DNA of 64,000 bases, from positions 3,609,992-3,673,991 of the forward strand of contig NZ_CP101322.1 of assembly GCF_024300625.1 (NCBI RefSeq), given 5' to 3'. This document shows positions 15,467 through 24,560 of this stretch, one piece after another. The position numbers and the translations under genes were made by a program. Under the pieces are notes generated by a model. It was not told the origin of the DNA. It saw only the letters and a list, made by a program, of their open reading frames with translations, and did not search any database. Numbering within the stretch: the stretch's first letter is position 1; the number at the start of each line of letters is the position of its first letter. The DNA comes from Halovivax gelatinilyticus. GTDB lineage: Archaea; Halobacteriota; Halobacteria; Halobacteriales; Natrialbaceae.

Positions 15467-18019
15467 CTACGAATCGTCGACGATCCGTCTCGAGGAGTTC
15501 GTCACGACGAAGAGGCTGCTCGCACCCATCGCGACGGCGGCGAACAGCGGATTGATCAGCCCGGCCGCCGCCAGCGGGATCGCGACGGCGTTGTACGTAA
15601 GCGCCCACGCGACGTTCTCCCGGATGCGACGACGGGTTCCGCGCGCGAGGTCGAAGACGGCCGGAACGTCTCGCAGGTCGTCGCGCGTCACGATCACGTC
15701 TGCCGCGTCGGCGGCCTGAGCCGTCGCGCTTCCCATCGCGATGGCGACGTCCGCCGCGCCGAGCGCCGGGGCGTCGTTCGTCCCGTCGCCGACCATCGCG
15801 ACGGTGCTATCCGCCGAGAGTCGTCGAACCGTCTCGACTTTCCCGTCCGGCGGCACGCCGGCGAAGACGCGATCGACGCCCGAATGCGCTCGGAATCTGG
15901 CGGCCGCGCGCTCGTCGTCGCCGGTGAGGACGATCACGTCGCGCTCGGCGAGCGCCGTCACGACGTCGTTCCACTCCGCCCGGTCGGTGTCGCCGACGGT
16001 GAGTACACCGCGAGCGCGTCCCTCGTAGCCGACCACCGCGGGGAGCGAACCGGCCGCGCGAGCCCGTTCGATCGACTGCGCGAGGTCGTCCGGGACCGGG
16101 CCTACTTCGGCCTCGACGAGCGCGGGCGTCCCCACGACCACGCGCTCGCCGTCGACGACGGCACTGACTCCCTCCCCGGGATGGCGGTGGAAGTCGGCAA
16201 CGTCGCGACCGGCCTCGGTCGTCGTCTCGGCGGTTTCGAACCGCTCCGAGTCATCGGACGGGTTCGGCTGGACGACGGCGCTCTCGGCCGTTCCGCCGTC
16301 GGTCACCGGCTCCGAAGCCGCGTCCTCGCCGCTATCGTCCGGGCGGTCGCCGTCTCGCACCTCGGCGAGGTAGTCCGTAATCGCCGCGGCTGCGGGGTGC
16401 TCGGAGTAGCGTTCGACCGCGCCGGCGCGTTCGAGGAGTCGATCGAGCGACTCGTCGGCGGCGGGCTCGACGTCGCGGACGGTCATCTCGCCGGTCGTGA
16501 GCGTGCCGGTCTTGTCGAAGACGATCGTGTCCACGTCCGGCGCCGCCTCGAAGAGCGACTCGTTCGCGACGACGATGCCTCGCTTCAATCCGTCTCGGAG
16601 GCCCGAGGCGATCGCGAGCGGCGTCGCGAGCCCCATCGCGCACGGACACGAGACGACCAGTACCGTGAGCCCGATGAGCAGCGCCCCCGACCGGGAGTCG
16701 CCGATGCCGAGCTGGATCGCCGTCACGACGACGGCGAGCGTCAAGACGAGCGGAACGAAGATCGTCGCGAGGCGATCGACGAACCGCTGTATGCCGGGCG
16801 TGGCGCTCTGGACCGACCAGACGAGTTCGGCGATGCGATCGAGCGTGCTCTCCGCGTCCGCGCCGACGGTCACCTCCATCGGCGCGTCGGTGACGACCGA
16901 TCCCCCGACGACGTCGTCACCCGTCGCCTTCGAGACCGGGAGCGACTCGCCCGTCAGTACCGACTCGTCGACCGCCGCCGATCCCGAGCGGACCGTTCCG
17001 TCGATGGGGACGCGCTCGCCCGGACGCACCAGGACGGTGTCGCCCGGTTCGAGGTCCTCGACGGACACCGTCTCCGCGCCGCCGTCTTCCAGTCTCGTCG
17101 CCTCGGTCCCTCTCGCGGCCGTGAGCGACGAGAGCGTGGCCGTCGCCGCTCGTCGCCGTTTGCGCTCGACGAACCGGCCGAGGCTCACGACCATGATGAC
17201 GGCGACCGTGACGTCGTAGTAGAGGTACTCGCCGCCGGTGACGAGCGAGAGCGTGCTGTAGACGTACGCGGAGACGGCCGCCAGCGCGACGAGCAAGTCC
17301 ATGTTGGGGTGGCCGACCCGAAGGCTGACGTACGCACCCCGGAGGACTGGATACCCGGTGTAGACGAGGATTATCGTCGTCATCACCGCGATGGTGACCA
17401 TCGGGACGTAGAGGCCGACGGACGTCGTCGCGTCCACGTCGAGAATGCCCGTCTCGATGCCGACGTAGCTCGGATAGAAGTAAAAGAGGTACCACGGTTT
17501 GATCAGAAAAGTGAGAAACCCACCGACGAGCAGTCGCGTCGCGAGGTCGTCAGTGTCGGTTTGACCGCGTCGCGTCCGTTCGTCCGCTGCGTCGCGGCGG
17601 TGGGCGCTGTAGCCGTATCCCGTCAGCGCGTCTGCGATCGCGTCCGGATCCGTCGTGTCGGGATCGTAGCCGACGCGGGCGGTCTCCGTGGCGTAGTTCA
17701 CCTCGATCGCCGAGAGGCCGTCGACCCGCTCGGCGAGCAGCGAGACGAACCCTTCGCAGGTTGAACAGTACATTCCTTCGATCGCGAGAAACGCGATTTC
17801 GTCCCCCTCAGCGGGTTCGAACGCGGCGTCGTCGGGGGAAGATTCGTCGTCCAGCCGCTCGTGAACGCGTCGTCTGACGTCGCCCGCCTCCACGTCATCG
17901 ATGTCCGCGAGCGCCTCGTCTACTTCGAGACACCCACGACAGCAGTAGCTCCCGTCGGCGTCCGGTGCCGTGATCGGTGGATCGGGCGTCGGGAGCTCAC
18001 ACAGCGTGCAGGCGGCCAT
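15467..18019 (-). CDS. Heavy-metal P1B ATPase of the FixI/CcoI-CopA type
   Basis: This 850-residue cation-pumping ATPase is probably for copper. In order it shows an N-terminal Cys-rich domain (CTLCELP and YCCRGC, residues 4-30) typical of FixI/CcoI-like pumps, an HMA domain with [10 protein letters not shown] at about 83-91, the actuator TGES at 356-359, the metal site CPC at 458-460, the phosphorylation site DKTGT at 502-506, and the nucleotide-domain motif SEHP at 539-542. The hinge reads [10 protein letters not shown]. About 55 acidic residues are inserted after the SEHP motif, longer than in most relatives. FixI-type pumps supply copper to cytochrome oxidases, which fits the nearby haem and oxidase-like genes. 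Confidence 0.93.
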   Translation of the reverse strand: MAACTLCELPTPDPPITAPDADGSYCCRGCLEVDEALADIDDVEAGDVRRRVHERLDDESSPDDAAFEPAEGDEIAFLAIEGMYCSTCEGFVSLLAERVDGLSAIEVNYATETARVGYDPDTTDPDAIADALTGYGYSAHRRDAADERTRRGQTDTDDLATRLLVGGFLTFLIKPWYLFYFYPSYVGIETGILDVDATTSVGLYVPMVTIAVMTTIILVYTGYPVLRGAYVSLRVGHPNMDLLVALAAVSAYVYSTLSLVTGGEYLYYDVTVAVIMVVSLGRFVERKRRRAATATLSSLTAARGTEATRLEDGGAETVSVEDLEPGDTVLVRPGERVPIDGTVRSGSAAVDESVLTGESLPVSKATGDDVVGGSVVTDAPMEVTVGADAESTLDRIAELVWSVQSATPGIQRFVDRLATIFVPLVLTLAVVVTAIQLGIGDSRSGALLIGLTVLVVSCPCAMGLATPLAIASGLRDGLKRGIVVANESLFEAAPDVDTIVFDKTGTLTTGEMTVRDVEPAADESLDRLLERAGAVERYSEHPAAAAITDYLAEVRDGDRPDDSGEDAASEPVTDGGTAESAVVQPNPSDDSERFETAETTTEAGRDVADFHRHPGEGVSAVVDGERVVVGTPALVEAEVGPVPDDLAQSIERARAAGSLPAVVGYEGRARGVLTVGDTDRAEWNDVVTALAERDVIVLTGDDERAAARFRAHSGVDRVFAGVPPDGKVETVRRLSADSTVAMVGDGTNDAPALGAADVAIAMGSATAQAADAADVIVTRDDLRDVPAVFDLARGTRRRIRENVAWALTYNAVAIPLAAAGLINPLFAAVAMGASSLFVVTNSSRRIVDDS

Positions 18020-18136
18020 TCGATCTGGTGGTTGGTCCGTCGCGTGGGTATTGCTGGCCCCGAACAGGTTCGCGGTATACCCAACCCCTGGGAATCACGT
18101 TCCTCGGTTAAGAGGAACCCGATCGAATACCCGGAT

Positions 18137-18991
18137 ATGACGGGCTACCAGGCAACGATCGTCGTCGACGATCCCGGCGGCTGTCCGGTCGCGCTCGCGG
18201 CGGACCGAGCCGGAACCACGGTCGATTCTGTCTCGCGATCGTCCAGACGCGACTCGTCGACCGTCGTCGAGGAGTTCACGATCGAAGACCCCGAGGGCGA
18301 CCTCGTGGGACCGATCGAGGATTCGACAACCGACCGCGAGCCGACCGAGGATTCGACGACAGAGTGCGCCCCGATCGAACCGGCGGTGAACGGATCGTCG
18401 ACCGCGCCCATCGAGTCGAACGGTGTCGGTACCGCGGCGGGGAGCGTTTCCGCGAACGCCGGCGACGTCGAAGCGAACGGACCGGTACTCTCATCGGCGA
18501 GTGTCGACGATACTGATTCCGAACCGATCTCGCTCACGCCGGTCGCGGGCGCCGGCTCCGATCGAACGTACCGGTTCACCCGGGACTGGACGAACGACTG
18601 CGTCTGCGAGGTCGTCGAGGGCGAGGGGAATCCGGTCAGCTCGCTCCGTGCGGTCGAAGGGGCGCTCCACGTCCGGGTGACCGGCCCCGACCTCGAGACG
18701 CTTTCGGCGACCGTGACGGCGTTGAAATCGAGTTTCGAGGGCGTCAAGCTCAACGAACTCACCCAGAGCACCGCCTCCGAAGACAGCGATCTCGTGCTCA
18801 TCGACCGAGCCAGGTTGACCGACCGACAGCGAGAGGTGCTCGAAACGGCTCACGACCTCGGCTACTTCGAGTACCCGAAGGGAGCGAACGCCGGCGAAGT
18901 GGCCGACGAACTCGACATCAGCGGCTCGACGTTCGCCGAGCACCTGGGCGCGGCACAGTCGAAGCTGCTAGACGCGATATTGGAGGAGTAG
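18137..18991 (+). CDS. HTH_10 regulator divergent from the metal ATPase
   Basis: This 284-residue protein has a C-terminal HTH_10 domain (RLTDRQREVLETAHDLGYFE, then YPKGANAGEVADELDISGST and FAEHLGAAQSKLLDAIL). The N-terminus (GYQATIVVDDPGGCPVALAA) has a Cys and is followed by a Ser/Thr/Glu-rich linker of about 100 residues containing imperfect repeats of IEDSTTDREPTEDSTTECAP type. A second Cys pair, DCVCEVVEG, precedes the DNA-binding half. It is divergent from the P1B ATPase with 117 bases between starts, so regulation of that gene by metal is plausible. Confidence 0.83.
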   Translation: MTGYQATIVVDDPGGCPVALAADRAGTTVDSVSRSSRRDSSTVVEEFTIEDPEGDLVGPIEDSTTDREPTEDSTTECAPIEPAVNGSSTAPIESNGVGTAAGSVSANAGDVEANGPVLSSASVDDTDSEPISLTPVAGAGSDRTYRFTRDWTNDCVCEVVEGEGNPVSSLRAVEGALHVRVTGPDLETLSATVTALKSSFEGVKLNELTQSTASEDSDLVLIDRARLTDRQREVLETAHDLGYFEYPKGANAGEVADELDISGSTFAEHLGAAQSKLLDAILEE

Positions 18992-19429
18992 ACGGTCGAA
19001 TTCGACGATATAGGCGACCGGCGCCGACGGTGATTTGACTCGATCGACCGTAACAGGAGATAGTAGCACGGTTTTGTTAATCAAATAGGCGTGTGAAACT
19101 GGTGATGCGTACAGGTCAAGTAGAAAACGGAGAGACGACCAATACGTCTGAAAAATGTCAATAACTGGCTGCTGAATATTTGCACATTTTTCTTGTTTGG
19201 TTCTTCTGCTCGCCTGGAATTATTAGAATACAACCTGGGCCAACTATGTAGCCTGCTGTATAAGCGGCCACCATGCAACACGCCTCAAATCTCTGTCGTG
19301 ATGCCAGGAAAGTAGCTGGCATTAGAGGCGGTCGAAATGACCCTCAAAGAGGAGGCGACGTTTTCGACGACATTTGGTCTTCACTATGGCCGACAGTATC
19401 GTATATAGTGACAACGGAGCGATAGTAAA
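18992..19429. other. AT-rich intergenic stretch with TATA box for the CPBP gene
   Basis: About 440 bases, clearly richer in A+T than the genes to the left, with no supportable gene. A TATA-like TCGTATATAGTG at 19399-19410 lies about 25-30 nt before the ATG at 19430, matching a leaderless promoter. The composition change marks the border of a block of apparently acquired or decaying membrane-protein genes. Confidence 0.45.
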
Positions 19430-20302
19430 ATGAGCACAAGACTGCGAGGACTTGCCCAGTCACACCAGGTGGCACTTTTTCTCCTATTGACACTCGGATT
19501 TTCGTGGAGTGTATACGGGATAGAACTCACTTCTGACATCAGTTTGCCGCCGATAGCTGTGTACGGCCCGGTAATCGCCGCTGCGATCGTGACCTGGATA
19601 ACCGGCGGGAATGTACGACGATGGGCAAGACAACTATTCATTTGGCAGACTGGCGGCCGCTGGTATCTGATCGTACTGGTCGGATTTCCCATCGTCTTCG
19701 TCGGCGGATCAACGGCCATGTACGTCGCTATGACGGGCGACACCACCGGACTTGCTCCAGGAATCCTCCCGGAGCGAATGTGGATCGTGCTGTTTTTCCT
19801 TGCATATCAGATATTGACTGCGGGTCTCGGGGAGGAACTCGGCTGGCGTGGATTTGCCCTCCCCCGGCTTCAAGACCGGTACAACGCGTTGTTAGCCAGC
19901 CTCATCATCGGCGTTTTCTGGGCTCTCTGGCACTTTCCGCTCTTTTTTCAGCCCGACTCCTTTCAAGCGCAGATGGGACCGACCATCTATCTGATAGACG
20001 GATTGACACTATCGATCCTGTTCACCTGGGTCTACAACAGCACCGGTGGAAGCGTGCTGATGGCGGCGCTGTTACACGGCGTCTATAACACGACATTGGT
20101 GCTCTACCCGTACGAGGGAGAACTCGACATTGCCGAATTTCCGTACCTCCTCGGAGTGTCGAGAACCGTCCTGCTGCTGCTTATCGCAGTGCTCATCGTG
20201 GCCGTCTATGGCCGAAACCTGTCGACCAGAGAACCAATCCCCGGCAGGGAGCACGCGGGGGGCGTTCTGGAAAAACAGTCCAATACCACCGAGACAGAGT
20301 AA
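19430..20302 (+). CDS. CPBP-family intramembrane metalloprotease
   Basis: This 290-residue polytopic membrane protein belongs to the CPBP (CAAX protease / bacteriocin-processing, Abi) family. Motif 1 is intact (EELGWRGFALPRLQ), motif 2 is FWALWHFPLFF, and motif 3 has the His and Asn (LLHGVYN), so the metal-binding Glu and His residues are all present. Members cleave within or near the membrane; the substrate here is unknown. It is followed after three bases by a second, broken CPBP gene, so the two once formed an operon. Confidence 0.88.
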   Translation: MSTRLRGLAQSHQVALFLLLTLGFSWSVYGIELTSDISLPPIAVYGPVIAAAIVTWITGGNVRRWARQLFIWQTGGRWYLIVLVGFPIVFVGGSTAMYVAMTGDTTGLAPGILPERMWIVLFFLAYQILTAGLGEELGWRGFALPRLQDRYNALLASLIIGVFWALWHFPLFFQPDSFQAQMGPTIYLIDGLTLSILFTWVYNSTGGSVLMAALLHGVYNTTLVLYPYEGELDIAEFPYLLGVSRTVLLLLIAVLIVAVYGRNLSTREPIPGREHAGGVLEKQSNTTETE

Positions 20303-20305
20303 CCG

Positions 20306-21143
20306 ATGCGCATCACTGAACGACTCGCTACAATCGCACCGAACCCGACGAATCCCTACTTTTTCGTCGTCATCCATCTCGGCTGGGCGTGGTTCTTCTG
20401 GGGATTCATCGTCCTGTCCAGGCAGAGCGTCTGGACATTTCCGAATGTCTGTTATTCTATATTGGTGGACTCAGTCCAACAGTTGGTGGTCTCGTCCTGA
20501 CTCACCGGGTAGAGGGTGGTCAGGACTGCGGGATCTCTGGGACCGGACCGTCAATTCGCGTCGCATCAGCCCCAGGTGGTACCTGATCTGTATTTTTCTC
20601 CAGCCCGCGATCGCGGTAGTAGCAGCTGGTCTCGCACTTCTCGCCGGTGCATCGGAGCAACCGTTGAATCCTTCGATAGCCGTCGAATCATTGGGACTGC
20701 TCCTGACATTCACGCTCCTTGCTGGGGTAGTCGAAGAGATCGGATTGTCCGGCTACTTCGTCCATCGACTGCTTGCGTTCCGGGGCGTCGTCGCAGTTGA
20801 CGTGATTACTGGAGTTGTATGGGCAATCTGGCACGTTCCGCTGTGGCTGATGGAGGACTACTACGGCGTGGCCACGATCAATCCGGATCCGTTCTACTTC
20901 TTTGGCGGAATGGTGTTTGTGCAGATCATCTACGCGTGGATCTACCACAACACAGCCAAAAGCGTTCTCGCAGCGATCAGCTTTCACACGAGTGTGAACG
21001 CGACCGGAGAATCTCTTGGACCCGCTGACGTGGTAGAACGGTACGTGTTCTATCTCACAATCGTCCTCTGCCTGCTGATACTGGTAGACGAACAGTGGGT
21101 CACACTAGCGGATGTCTGGGATACACTCAGTTACAAGGGGTAG
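20306..21143 (+). pseudogene. Frameshifted second CPBP-family protease gene
   Basis: The protein homology runs through three frames: MRITERLATIAPNPTN to about 20455, then IGGLSPTVGGLVLTHRVEG to about 20515, then GWSGLRDLWDRTVNSRR to the stop at 21143. Each shift behaves like the loss of one base. In addition, motif 1 reads EEIGLSGYF where EExxxR is expected, so the conserved Arg is gone, while motif 2 (WAIWHVPLWL) and motif 3 (SFHTSVN) are kept. Two shifts plus a lost active-site residue argue for a true pseudogene rather than a sequencing slip. Confidence 0.75.
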
Positions 21144-21198
21144 AATCCGTAATTATCTATCGAGAGCGAGCAATTCATCGGCATCGCGCAATTCTGGT

Positions 21199-21833
21199 TC
21201 AATAGAAACGCTGGATAAGTTGCCCGATCGGCCACGAAAGTACCCACAAGAGCCATGTCGCATCGACGTGCACGAACGCGAGAGGGAGGCTGGCGACGAT
21301 GACGATCGCGTCCGCGCTCTGTCGGAGAAACTCCCGCCGAACCGTCACGTCTTCCCTGAGCAGACTACGCAACCACGTGTACACTATCATTGCGTCTCTG
21401 ACAACGAGGAGTATCGTCATCGTTACACCGAACATGACCCACGCCCACGGATTTTCGGGAAACTGTCCAACCGCTTCGCTTACAAACGGAATGAGAATGA
21501 TCGGGACGAGATACAAGAAGTTCATCTTGACGAGAGTAGTATCGATGCCTCGAAAGTTTCGGGGCAACTTGTGATGCTCCCACCGGTAGAGGGCGACGAC
21601 GAAGATAGAAATCGCAAACGCAATCGTCACTGGCACCAGATTCGGAAGTGCCTGCCCGTGCGATTCCTCACCACCGCCAGTGTTGAGAACGAAATCGTCC
21701 CGAGGAGCGTACACGAAAAGCCAAACACGGCGATACTGAACCACTCGACGCTTGAGAACAGATCAGTCTCGACTGGATATAGATCGGCTGGAAAGTCCTG
21801 CTCGTCAGTTTTGGTGATATCGTTGTTGGTCAT
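21199..21833 (-). pseudogene. Frameshifted TMEM175-like potassium channel gene
   Basis: The N-terminal part (SSVEWFSIAVFGFSCTLLG) and the C-terminal part (ALPNLVPVTIAFAISIFVVA, later YRWEHHKLPRNFRGIDTTLV) together match prokaryotic TMEM175-family channels, but they lie in different frames, with the shift near 21700. The channel signature FSDG/FSDA is changed to FSIA in the first helix, losing the conserved Asp. The two signs together suggest an inactivated gene. It converges on the broken CPBP gene. Confidence 0.6.
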
Positions 21834-22089
21834 GTGTTCTCAACCAACCTATACATTCTTTCTACAATCTGTCTGACCAATCCAGCCATCAGACAGCGAA
21901 CAATGGGCGCAGACACTGAAAGCGTAGGCCGATCGCAAGTTCTGGAAGGGCCTTGCGAAACCGACTATTTCGTGCTCCATTCGCGCCCTGCGTCAGCCCG
22001 ATCCCCAGAATGTATCATTTCCTGCGGATTACAATAACGCCGGTGATTCAAATTCCTCGCCGTGTGCACGCCCAGCGACCCCTCACAAG

Positions 22090-22788
22090 TCAGTCCCGAA
22101 TTTCGAGATCGGCAAAAACGGCGATCCCTGTGACAACAAGGTCAGGCCCGTCGTCCGCTGCTCGTTTGTCCGAGCTTACAGAACGGCGGTCGATAGAGTC
22201 CGCGAGGATGTTAAGAACCTCCAGTCGAACATCCCATTCCTGTGGAACTCGGATCTCGGTATCACCAAACACTGTGACAGATTCGACGATCGCCGGTGTT
22301 GACTGGACGCTCCCATCACGGAGGTCAAGACGAGCGTCACCGAACACAGAAACAAGCTCTGCTCCGGTAAAGTGGTCGGATGTCACCCGGCGCTCGTCCG
22401 TGCCGAAGACACCGATTGCGCGTATCTCGTCGGCACTGTAGTCTCCAGTAAGCCGCAACCGCTGCCGCCCTCGTGACCGGTTCACGACGATGAGGACACC
22501 GAGGAGGACGATAAACAGTGGCCACCACGTTCCGATGGCGTCGTCAGAAATCAACCCGAGGTTCCGTACGAAAAACGCCCCAGCGATAGCGATCACCATG
22601 ACGGGGCCGACGAGATTTCGGAACTCACTGCGAACGAGCGCCCAGATACCCAGCAGGACGAACAACAACGGAACCCACTCCCAGAGCGCCCGCATCTCGA
22701 GAACACCAGTCGTGGCGAGCAATAGAAAAACACCGATGAGAATGACGATGCCGCCAGTGGTGAGGCGTTCCCAGAGATTTTGTGTCAT
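22090..22788 (-). CDS. LiaF-like membrane protein
   Basis: This 232-residue protein has four N-terminal transmembrane helices (GGIVILIGVFLLLATTGVLE, WVPLLFVLLGIWALV and two more). A soluble C-terminal domain has repeated 'VFGDxxI' elements (IRAIGVFGTDERRV, LVSVFGDARLDL, VTVFGDTEIRV). This is the architecture of LiaF/'cell wall-active antibiotic response' proteins that sense envelope stress in bacteria; in archaea the role is not known. I chose the start MTQNLWERL because the upstream reading has no coding character. Confidence 0.78.
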   Translation of the reverse strand: MTQNLWERLTTGGIVILIGVFLLLATTGVLEMRALWEWVPLLFVLLGIWALVRSEFRNLVGPVMVIAIAGAFFVRNLGLISDDAIGTWWPLFIVLLGVLIVVNRSRGRQRLRLTGDYSADEIRAIGVFGTDERRVTSDHFTGAELVSVFGDARLDLRDGSVQSTPAIVESVTVFGDTEIRVPQEWDVRLEVLNILADSIDRRSVSSDKRAADDGPDLVVTGIAVFADLEIRD

Positions 22789-23011
22789 TAGTGAACGTTT
22801 TCTACAGAACCAGTGATAAAACAATGGCAGATCGTTCCACGGGTAAATCACCTCATAAGTGTCTCATCGAATATCCGCAGGTATCGAAGTAAATAGCAGT
22901 ATTCACACAACGCCGCCACGATGAAAGGAACCGCCACGAGCACCAGGTTTGGAAACTCCTACGAGAACGATTCTCTCGTGTTACATTCGCAGATCTACTG
23001 AACGAAGATTC

Positions 23012-24139
23012 TCAATCGGCGTCGACCGACGAACCGTCACCGTCCCACGGCATCGGCCCGTCGTAACCCGCTGGCACGTACGAACAGAGCGGATCGCTCG
23101 CGAGCGGGTCGCCGGCCGTCGCGTACGCCCGCGACCGGCTTCCGCCGCAGAGCGCCCGAAACTCGCACGCGCCGCACTTGCCGGTGAGCCGGTCGCGATC
23201 GCGCAACGATCGGAACAACTCGCTCTCGCGATACACTTCCGTCACCGGCGTCTCTCGGACGTTGCCCGCCGACAGCGGAAGGAATCCCGACGGGTAGACG
23301 TCTCCCGTGTGACTCACGAAGCAAAAGCCGTCGCCGGCGACGATACCGCCACGACGAGCGGGCGGACCGGACGACGAGTCCTCACCGCTCGATCGACGTT
23401 CCACCGCCTCGGCCGCCGCTCGCTGGGCGACCACGCGACGGTACATCGGCGCCTCGGTCGTCTTCAACGCGAACGACGCCTCCCGACGGACGTCGTATAG
23501 CCACTCCATCACCGACTCGGCTCGCTCCGGCGAGATCGGATCGAGGATGCGACCCCGTCCGACCGGGACGAGAAAGAACACGCTCCACATGACCACGCCG
23601 AGTTCTTCGAGCAGGTTCCGGATCGCCGGGAGGTCGGCGACCGTCTGGGCGCAGACCGTCGTGTTGACCTGAATCGGGATTCCAGCGGCTCGGGCGTCGT
23701 TAGCGGCCCGAATCGTCTCCGTGAAACTCCCCGGTTCGCCGCGAAACGAATCGTGGCGTTCGGGCGTCGCCCCGTCGAGGCTCACCGCCATGCGACGAAT
23801 TCCCGCGTCGGCCAGCCCCTCGATGCGCTCTCCGGTGAGCGATCGCGTGCCGCTCGGCGTGATCGTCATCCGCAGGCCGAGATCGGCCCCGTATTCGACG
23901 AGTTCCTCGACGTCGTCGCGAACGAGGGGGTCGCCGCCCGAGAGGACGACGAGCTGGCCGTCGCCGAAGTCGGCCGCCGACTCTAAGAGTCGCTTTCCCT
24001 CCGGCGTCGAGAGTTCGTCGGGGTGGCGACCGGGGACGGCCTCCGCGCGACAGTGCTCACAGGCCAGGTGACACGCCTGAGTAAGTTCCCAGATAAGCAC
24101 GAGCGGCCGATCGGCCGTGTCGACGCGTCGCGGTTGCAT
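23012..24139 (-). CDS. ahbD: Radical SAM/SPASM protein, AhbD-like (haem b synthase candidate)
   Basis: This 375-residue radical SAM enzyme has the CX3CX2C cluster motif CHLACEHC (Cys 23, 27, 30), the glycine-rich SAM segment VVLSGGDPLVRDD and a C-terminal SPASM-like Cys set (CGACEFRALCGG ... DPLC) that binds a further Fe-S cluster. AhbD oxidatively decarboxylates iron-coproporphyrin III to haem b in the alternative pathway used by archaea. Pairing with a clear AhbC gene supports this assignment, but close relatives also serve as peptide-modifying SPASM enzymes, so the substrate is not certain. It is divergent from the rSAM-partnered small gene. Confidence 0.75.
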   Translation of the reverse strand: MQPRRVDTADRPLVLIWELTQACHLACEHCRAEAVPGRHPDELSTPEGKRLLESAADFGDGQLVVLSGGDPLVRDDVEELVEYGADLGLRMTITPSGTRSLTGERIEGLADAGIRRMAVSLDGATPERHDSFRGEPGSFTETIRAANDARAAGIPIQVNTTVCAQTVADLPAIRNLLEELGVVMWSVFFLVPVGRGRILDPISPERAESVMEWLYDVRREASFALKTTEAPMYRRVVAQRAAAEAVERRSSGEDSSSGPPARRGGIVAGDGFCFVSHTGDVYPSGFLPLSAGNVRETPVTEVYRESELFRSLRDRDRLTGKCGACEFRALCGGSRSRAYATAGDPLASDPLCSYVPAGYDGPMPWDGDGSSVDAD

Positions 24140-24245
24140 GTGACCGGTCGTTTCCCACAGAGACGCCTAAACCCGCCTCTCGTTCCCAGTACGTTAGAAT
24201 CAGCCCGCACTGATTCGGCCCAACGGCTACGTCTCTACCCTAGAA

Positions 24246-24560
24246 ATGACACCCATGGAAAACGCCCAACAGACGCATTCGACGGTCTCGACGCCGCCGT
24301 CGAGTCGAGAGACGATGGCTCCGCAGTGGGAGGTCTTCGTTCGCGGCGAGCGGACCGAGTCGCTTCGCCACGTCGGCAGCGTCTCCGCCGTCGACGCGAC
24401 GGACGCCCGCCAACACGCGACGCGACTGTTCGGCTGGGACGCGATCGACCTCTGGTGCTGTCCAGCCGCGTCGGTCGAACGGCTCACCTCGAGAGCTGGC
24501 GAGTACGACCTGGTCGGCGAGACCGAGGCCGACCCGCAGACGGAGGACGCCGGCCGATGA
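24246..24560 (+). CDS. Htur_1727-type rSAM-partnered small protein
   Basis: This 104-residue protein has a disordered Thr/Ser/Pro-rich N-terminus and a compact domain, PQWEVFVRGERTESLRHVGS through ARQHATRLFGWDAIDLW, with a CC pair near the end (WCCPAAS). It resembles the haloarchaeal Htur_1727 family, which is found beside radical SAM genes and is listed as a candidate modified peptide; its fold recalls PaaB-like proteins. The stop overlaps the ahbC ATG (ATGA), so the two are translated together. A second ATG at 24255 is an alternative start. Confidence 0.7.
   Translation: MTPMENAQQTHSTVSTPPSSRETMAPQWEVFVRGERTESLRHVGSVSAVDATDARQHATRLFGWDAIDLWCCPAASVERLTSRAGEYDLVGETEADPQTEDAGR

Noticed and set aside
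15383..17764. 793-codon open frame on the + strand opposite the P1B ATPase
   Set aside because: The opposite strand has all P1B ATPase motifs; this one is an Arg/Asp-rich mirror product.
11928..18019. A nitrous oxide reductase (nos) cluster
   Set aside because: The ABC pair is NosFY-like, but nosZ, nosD and nosL are absent, so the name was not applied.
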